NCBI RefSeq assembly: GCF_039904985.1
Contig: NZ_CP157006.1
Location: 62,001-126,000, forward strand
Length of the DNA: 64,000 bases
Direction of reading: 5' to 3'
From: Methylomonas sp. AM2-LC
GTDB taxonomy: Bacteria; Pseudomonadota; Gammaproteobacteria; Methylococcales; Methylomonadaceae
Both the position numbers and the translations under genes were made by a program. The notes under the pieces were generated by a model that saw only the letters and a program-made list of their open reading frames with translations, ran no database searches and was not told the origin of the DNA. Shown here piece after piece: positions 60,107 through 64,000 of the stretch; position 1 is the first letter of the stretch, and each line of letters starts with the position of its first letter.

Positions 60107-60943
60107 TTATTCCAATACTAATGTAGCGTCTACCTGGATATCTAAATGCTGAGAAACGCGTTTATTAAGTGCAATATCAAAGTTTTCTACAGATTCATAC
60201 TTAATTTTATCTTGCTGAATGAATTTAGTTATCTGTTCTGAAAGAGAATTCACATTAGGATATATTGCTATCAGCACACCTGATTCGAGTTGGTTAATAC
60301 TGGTAGAAATTAATACAATCCTATTTTTCCAAGCTGCTTTCGTAATTTCATAGAGCATGTTCGAAGGTAAATTCGCTGGAATAATGATAGCATCATTCTG
60401 ATTGGCTGAATCAATGATATTATAAATAATTCGAATTGTTTCGACCATGTCGCTACCGGATTTCCATTCCACTCTATCGTTTAAATAATTTGATTTATTT
60501 ATTACGTTGAAATCATTTTGTTCAACTACATATATTTTTTTAATACCACGAATACTTTTAAATAATTTTTCAATCAAAAATTTTCCTTCAAATTTGAGAC
60601 TTACTCCATTGTACTTATCAGAGTTAAAGTAAAATCCAGTTGCAAACAATTGTGTTTTATTGTTTATTGATTTCAATTCATCAATTAAAGACCTACTCGA
60701 AACTAATATTTTTTCAGGATTAACACTAGATATTAAATTCAATATAGACTGATCTATAGATTTCGTCTCAATGACTAGTGCCCCTTGTACATTTGACTCA
60801 AAACTTGAAACGATATTAGAAAAACTAGAGTTTTTTATATGGTCTGGATTGTAAATTAAAACATATCTACCATCCTTTGCTTGCGAGCAAAAGGATGTAA
60901 GTAGTAAAAGGATGCTAATTTTTTTACAGATCTCTTTCAGCAT
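60107..60943 (-). CDS. ABC-type substrate-binding protein
   Basis: 278 residues. Signal peptide about 1-22 (ISILLLLTSFCSQA). The body resembles the PF04392 ABC substrate-binding family: ILVSSRSLIDELKSINNKTQ, IKKIYVVEQNDFNVINKSNY, DAIIIPANLPSNMLYEITKA, VLIAIYPNVNSLSEQITKFI. No permease or ATPase gene is nearby. Such orphan binding proteins often act as sensors for a kinase, here the one at 58361. Overlaps the upstream gene by 20 bp. Confidence 0.7.
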   Translation of the reverse strand: MLKEICKKISILLLLTSFCSQAKDGRYVLIYNPDHIKNSSFSNIVSSFESNVQGALVIETKSIDQSILNLISSVNPEKILVSSRSLIDELKSINNKTQLFATGFYFNSDKYNGVSLKFEGKFLIEKLFKSIRGIKKIYVVEQNDFNVINKSNYLNDRVEWKSGSDMVETIRIIYNIIDSANQNDAIIIPANLPSNMLYEITKAAWKNRIVLISTSINQLESGVLIAIYPNVNSLSEQITKFIQQDKIKYESVENFDIALNKRVSQHLDIQVDATLVLE

Positions 60944-61802
60944 TAATTTTCTTCATTTTTCTTACATCTAATACATACGAATGCAAGTCAACTCCATTCA
61001 AATCTCGAATTCTCCAGTACTTTGTAGAATCACTTCCCTCAAGCCAATTCGAAATTGCTTGAACAGTTTTCCTGCACAACTCTATGGTCTCTCTAGGCTG
61101 CAACGCTTTAGTGCTTAACTTATGTCTAACGGTTATCCTAGTTAAGGCCATAATCGGGTCAAACTGATTTTCAATGCTTACTCCCTCCCCATTATTTAAT
61201 AAATTAAGAAACCGGATGGATTCGGGAAATAAAACAAGCATTATTATTGCTCCAGCCAAAACGCCTGACGAAAAAATCTCTGTTTTTGGGTTCAGTTGAT
61301 CAATTATTAGCAGCTCGTCCTTAAAAACATTAATTGCTTTAAACATGTCAATCTCTTCACGTTCATGTGCTGTTCTTCTATTTTGTAAGCTTCGTTGTTT
61401 TCCTCTTAATACTATGTGAATAGCTTCAGTAATAAATCCGTTTCGAATGCGCTCAGAGTTAAATTCCAGTGATAATACTTTAAATGCCTCTCTAACTAAC
61501 TCATGTGGAGGTAGGTTATTGAGCCATGTGTTTTTGCATGAAGTACAGAGACTATCAAATTCTTCTTCGCTAAGAGTGACTATATATGGAATAACTTTGC
61601 TTGGCGCATTACTTTTCAGCCATTCAGCTTTGCGTCGAAACCCGTTTAGCTTATACAGATTTCCGTTTACAGACAAAATATGGACAGTTCTTGCGATATC
61701 CAAAATAGCTGGGCATTGGACTCCCTGAATCGCGGCAGATGGCTCGCAACCTATATCAAGAAAATCAAGTTCGGTAACTGCGACCCATTCGTCAAAATCC
61801 AT
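60924..61802 (-). CDS. Uncharacterised 292-residue protein
   Basis: Not recognised. Start at ATG 61802 after AAGGAACAGGT (MDFDEWVAVTELDFLDIGCE). A Cys pair LCTSCKN at about residue 95. One hydrophobic stretch (SSGVLAGAIIMLVLFP). Otherwise soluble. Its end overlaps the binding-protein start. Confidence 0.55.
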   Translation of the reverse strand: MDFDEWVAVTELDFLDIGCEPSAAIQGVQCPAILDIARTVHILSVNGNLYKLNGFRRKAEWLKSNAPSKVIPYIVTLSEEEFDSLCTSCKNTWLNNLPPHELVREAFKVLSLEFNSERIRNGFITEAIHIVLRGKQRSLQNRRTAHEREEIDMFKAINVFKDELLIIDQLNPKTEIFSSGVLAGAIIMLVLFPESIRFLNLLNNGEGVSIENQFDPIMALTRITVRHKLSTKALQPRETIELCRKTVQAISNWLEGSDSTKYWRIRDLNGVDLHSYVLDVRKMKKINAERDL

Positions 61803-61838
61803 ACCTGTTCCTTTTTCGACTACTCTAAAGTTCATCAA

Positions 61839-62439
61839 ACCCTTCTATGCCACCTGTATTTTATAGATATAAATATAAATCGTGCTGGTGATACCAGCAA
61901 AATCACTCAGAAATTCTACGTAAAAAAATAGCTTATTGTTCATGACAGCATAATAAACTTTACATGATTGCATTAAGCAATTTTTAACCACATAAGCGAG
62001 TGACGGAGTGCTAACGTAAAAACATTAGGCAATCCATGATCAAAAATCGGCCGCGCCGGCACAGTTAATATCTTTGAATCATTGAATAACAACATCGCTT
62101 GAAGATGTGGTTTTTCGCTCTCGTGTGACTCAACATGCTATTTGGATACCCTTCAAGTTCAAGCAAACCCTCTCGGACATTTGCACATCCATCGACTATT
62201 TGGTCAATATTGTAAAGCTAAAAATATTGTCATTTATTGAAACAATGGTTAGTATTAATACAATCGCAACGAATTGATACTATGTAATTTTTTAAATAAA
62301 ATTGCTTGCATCCTTTAATCTTGCTGCGTATCATATCATAAAATGTAAAAATATGTTCTCAAGGCGTTACACTCACTTTTTTCATGAGTTAATCGCAAAT
62401 ATGTGTTTTTTTATAAACTTAGTTTAGTAAGGATCAACA
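61839..62439. other. 600-bp gap between divergent genes
   Basis: No convincing ORF. AT-rich with one GC palindrome-like spot (CGGCCGCGCCGGC near 62049). It must hold the promoters of the 61802 (minus) and 62440 (plus) genes; AAGGATCAACA is the SD of the latter. Confidence 0.5.
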
Positions 62440-63060
62440 GTGATTATCAATATGCAAAAATTTTTGTCTTCGCAAAAAAGAAGCGAGGATCTAAGCAAGG
62501 AAATTTTGAAATGTTTTTTGATAAAATCTGAGAGCTGCATAATAGATTTCAAGGGTGTTGACTCTTTATCAACTGAATACATACGCGATTTTGTGTTACA
62601 GCTGGTAATTCAACTTGGGACAAATGCAATCAAGAAAAGTCTTTCTTTTGAAAACCTAACAAATGAACTTTCGTCTATTTACGAGAAAGCGGTATACGAT
62701 AATCCTATTTACCTGGATAGACGAACTCAGTTTTCAATTGAGAAGAACTCTTTTGGAGACACCACTAGTTTAAATAGAGAACTCCTTTTTAAGTGTCGGG
62801 AGTTATCAAGAAGAGATCCAGTTTCCGCTAAGCAACTTTACGGGCTTGACGATACAATGATTGCTCTTTTCAAAGTCATTGAGCTGAAAAAAATTGATGA
62901 ATTGGCTTGTACTGGACTTCTATGTTTTAAACCAAGATTCACTGAACAGAACCTGAAGCCGGACATTAAAAGCGTTGACACTAACAAATTAAGTCTATTA
63001 TTAAACATAGCGGGATCGACAGATGCTTCAGAAGAAATCTTCAACAGAACCTTCGCATAA
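62440..63060 (+). CDS. STAS-like (DUF4325)-FlhD-like fusion regulator
   Basis: 206 residues, GTG start with SD AAGGA. N-terminal ~75 residues fit the DUF4325 STAS-like domain (CIIDFKGVDSLSTEYIRDFV ... LGTNAIKKSLSFENLT). C-terminal part aligns with FlhD: LNRELLFKCRELSRRDPVSA, then IELKKIDELACTGLLCFKPR with the L-A-x-T..L-x-F-x-x-R-F pattern. FlhD-like partners of SXT (SetC/SetD) and IncA/C (AcaC/AcaD) activate conjugation genes. The STAS-like fusion is unusual. Overlaps the FlhC-like gene by 38 bp. Confidence 0.7.
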   Translation: MIINMQKFLSSQKRSEDLSKEILKCFLIKSESCIIDFKGVDSLSTEYIRDFVLQLVIQLGTNAIKKSLSFENLTNELSSIYEKAVYDNPIYLDRRTQFSIEKNSFGDTTSLNRELLFKCRELSRRDPVSAKQLYGLDDTMIALFKVIELKKIDELACTGLLCFKPRFTEQNLKPDIKSVDTNKLSLLLNIAGSTDASEEIFNRTFA

Positions 63061-63508
63061 CAATTGGTCAATAGCATTAGAATTGAGTGGCTTTAATGCT
63101 CGGACAGAACTGATATCTACCATCACTGGATTGCCTGCGAATAAACTTAAAATTATTTTATTTAATAAAAATACCGCGCGAGGTCCACTGCCGTATTCGC
63201 CTAAAACTCTATTTAAAAAAATTCCAAAAACATTAGAAGCAACGTTTTTTTTATTTTTCTTTCGAACTGAGAAGGCGTGGTCGAACGATGATTCAGTAAA
63301 GGTATGCATTAATGCATATCGAAAATACTCCAGTCATTCAGAAAAGCTTACGAATAACGTTTCACAGATCAGCTTTACTGAGGCATGGATGATCGCAAAA
63401 TGGTCTGACAGTGGCAGCATTCGTCTAGAGCAATGCTCCCATTGTCACAGTGCGCGAATAATGCTGGAAAGTGAGGATTTTCCTTGCGCTGTTTGTCGCT
63501 CATACTAA
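63023..63508 (+). CDS. FlhC-like transcriptional activator
   Basis: 161 residues matching FlhC. ALELSGFNARTELISTITGL, then KIILFNKNTARGPLPYSPKT (cf. FlhC L-x-G-x-x-P-x-G-x-L-P-x-S), AYRKYSS, TEAWMIAKWSDSGSIRLEQC. Zinc site is C-S-H-C and C-A-V-C near the C-terminus. Expected to form a complex with the FlhD-like fusion, as SetDC or AcaDC do, and to activate the element's transfer genes. No flagellar genes are present, which favours that role. Confidence 0.82.
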   Translation: MLQKKSSTEPSHNNWSIALELSGFNARTELISTITGLPANKLKIILFNKNTARGPLPYSPKTLFKKIPKTLEATFFLFFFRTEKAWSNDDSVKVCINAYRKYSSHSEKLTNNVSQISFTEAWMIAKWSDSGSIRLEQCSHCHSARIMLESEDFPCAVCRSY

Positions 63509-63616
63509 ATGCCATCAATTCTCGCATCATGAAATCGGTTTTGTATTCACAGACCAACATCATAATCACAACTAGCTTGTCCAAATAAGATAAAGCTTAT
63601 ACGCATTGGGACTTAC

Positions 63617-64000
63617 ATGTATTTTTCTATTTTCAGCATTTCTAATTGCATAAGCAAAAAACTGGTGTCTTTTTGTGTATTTGTTTTTTTATTATCAGTC
63701 TTTGGAACTGCATACGCAGAAGAAAAAGATCTGTCTACAGAAGAAGATTTATCAATGGCTTTTGGTAATGAAAATATGCAATCAATTGCATCTGGCAGAC
63801 CTCTTCCGCAAAATTTAAGTCCCAGTGTTACTTCAGTAATTACTAGTAAAGAAATAGAAGAAATCGGAGCACGCCGAATTACTGATGTTCTTGAATATCT
63901 ACCAGGCGTACATGTTAATTATGCAAGGAACGGTACTAACACGATAGGATTTCGCGGCATATCGAGCGAAAGCAATGCCCAAGTACTTACGCTAGTGAAT
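63617..64000 (+). CDS. TonB-dependent receptor, 5' part
   Basis: Frame open from ATG 63617 to the window end (128 codons). Signal peptide about 12-34 (FVFLLSVFGTAYA). Then a TonB-plug domain: LSPSVTSVITSKEIEEIGAR, RRITDVLEYLPGVHVNYARN, TIGFRGISSES. The rest, including the barrel, lies beyond the window. Outer-membrane uptake receptor or signal transducer; plausibly linked to the binding protein and kinase at 58-61 kb. Confidence 0.85.
   Translation, partial: MYFSIFSISNCISKKLVSFCVFVFLLSVFGTAYAEEKDLSTEEDLSMAFGNENMQSIASGRPLPQNLSPSVTSVITSKEIEEIGARRITDVLEYLPGVHVNYARNGTNTIGFRGISSESNAQVLTLVN

Noticed and set aside
61447..61931. Plus-strand ORFs opposite the 60924-61802 gene
   Set aside because: No SD and no protein features; the minus-strand frame is longer and has a proper SD.
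1..64000. tRNA genes or attachment sites
   Set aside because: Scanned for tRNA-like ends and integrase genes; none found, so no element boundary can be placed here.

Overview
This AT-rich window reads as the accessory and transfer part of a large conjugative plasmid or SXT/IncA/C-like integrative element in a gammaproteobacterium. Two exported proteins end in short PEP-CTERM-like tails of the 'LPGALWLF' / 'LPNAIWMFGTGLLGL' type, common in Methylococcales methanotrophs, so such a host is plausible but not proven.

Layout. (1) 1-6.9 kb, plus strand: an F-type conjugation cluster, traF, a small coupled ORF, a degenerate EAL-domain gene, traH, traG and a YbaB/EbfC-like gene. (2) 7-11.3 kb: a PEP-CTERM-like exported protein, a c-di-GMP-I riboswitch driving a small exported protein, a six-copy iteron-like array, a YdjM-like membrane protein and a glycine-zipper lipoprotein apparently split by a GC-rich repeat. 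(3) 11.3-41.8 kb, minus strand: about 40 mostly unknown genes, among them a primase, a GHKL ATPase, a Uma2 nuclease, a kinase-like protein, CobT-like (VWA) and CobS-like (MoxR AAA+) proteins, DUF3150, WGR, and a Red-like exo/bet/ssb set. One IS3-family element has landed here and an adjacent deletion cut a gene. (4) 42-50 kb: a NUC-type endonuclease, a giant nuclease-helicase, and two almost identical TraA-like pilin genes flanking a small cassette. (5) 50-55 kb: plasmid backbone, with a Rep-like initiator, H-NS-like protein, RdgC and a TnpB remnant. (6) 55-64 kb: cargo and regulation, with a DUF1566-like exported protein, cytochrome P450, double-receiver protein, histidine kinase, ABC-type binding protein, a STAS-like/FlhD fusion with an FlhC-like partner (compare SetCD/AcaCD), and the start of a TonB-dependent receptor.

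The most striking feature is in region 3. About 29 genes carry a 60-80 nt 5' leader of one design although the sequence is gene-specific: a CCCA..GGGA/TCCC..TGGG hairpin containing a 'decoy' that resembles the gene's own Shine-Dalgarno (SD) region, then a 'switch' arm complementary both to the decoy and to the SD region. Pairings covary from gene to gene. This is what an array of bistable translation switches under common control would look like. Six of these leaders sit behind a repeated ~160-200 bp block holding a conserved promoter-like core; five of the six blocks also hold a covarying antiterminator/terminator pair. I know of no described family matching this, but could not search. The FlhDC-like pair is an attractive candidate regulator of the repeated block, by analogy only.

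No tRNA, rRNA or CRISPR array was seen. All family calls are by eye from sequence; no database search was possible.
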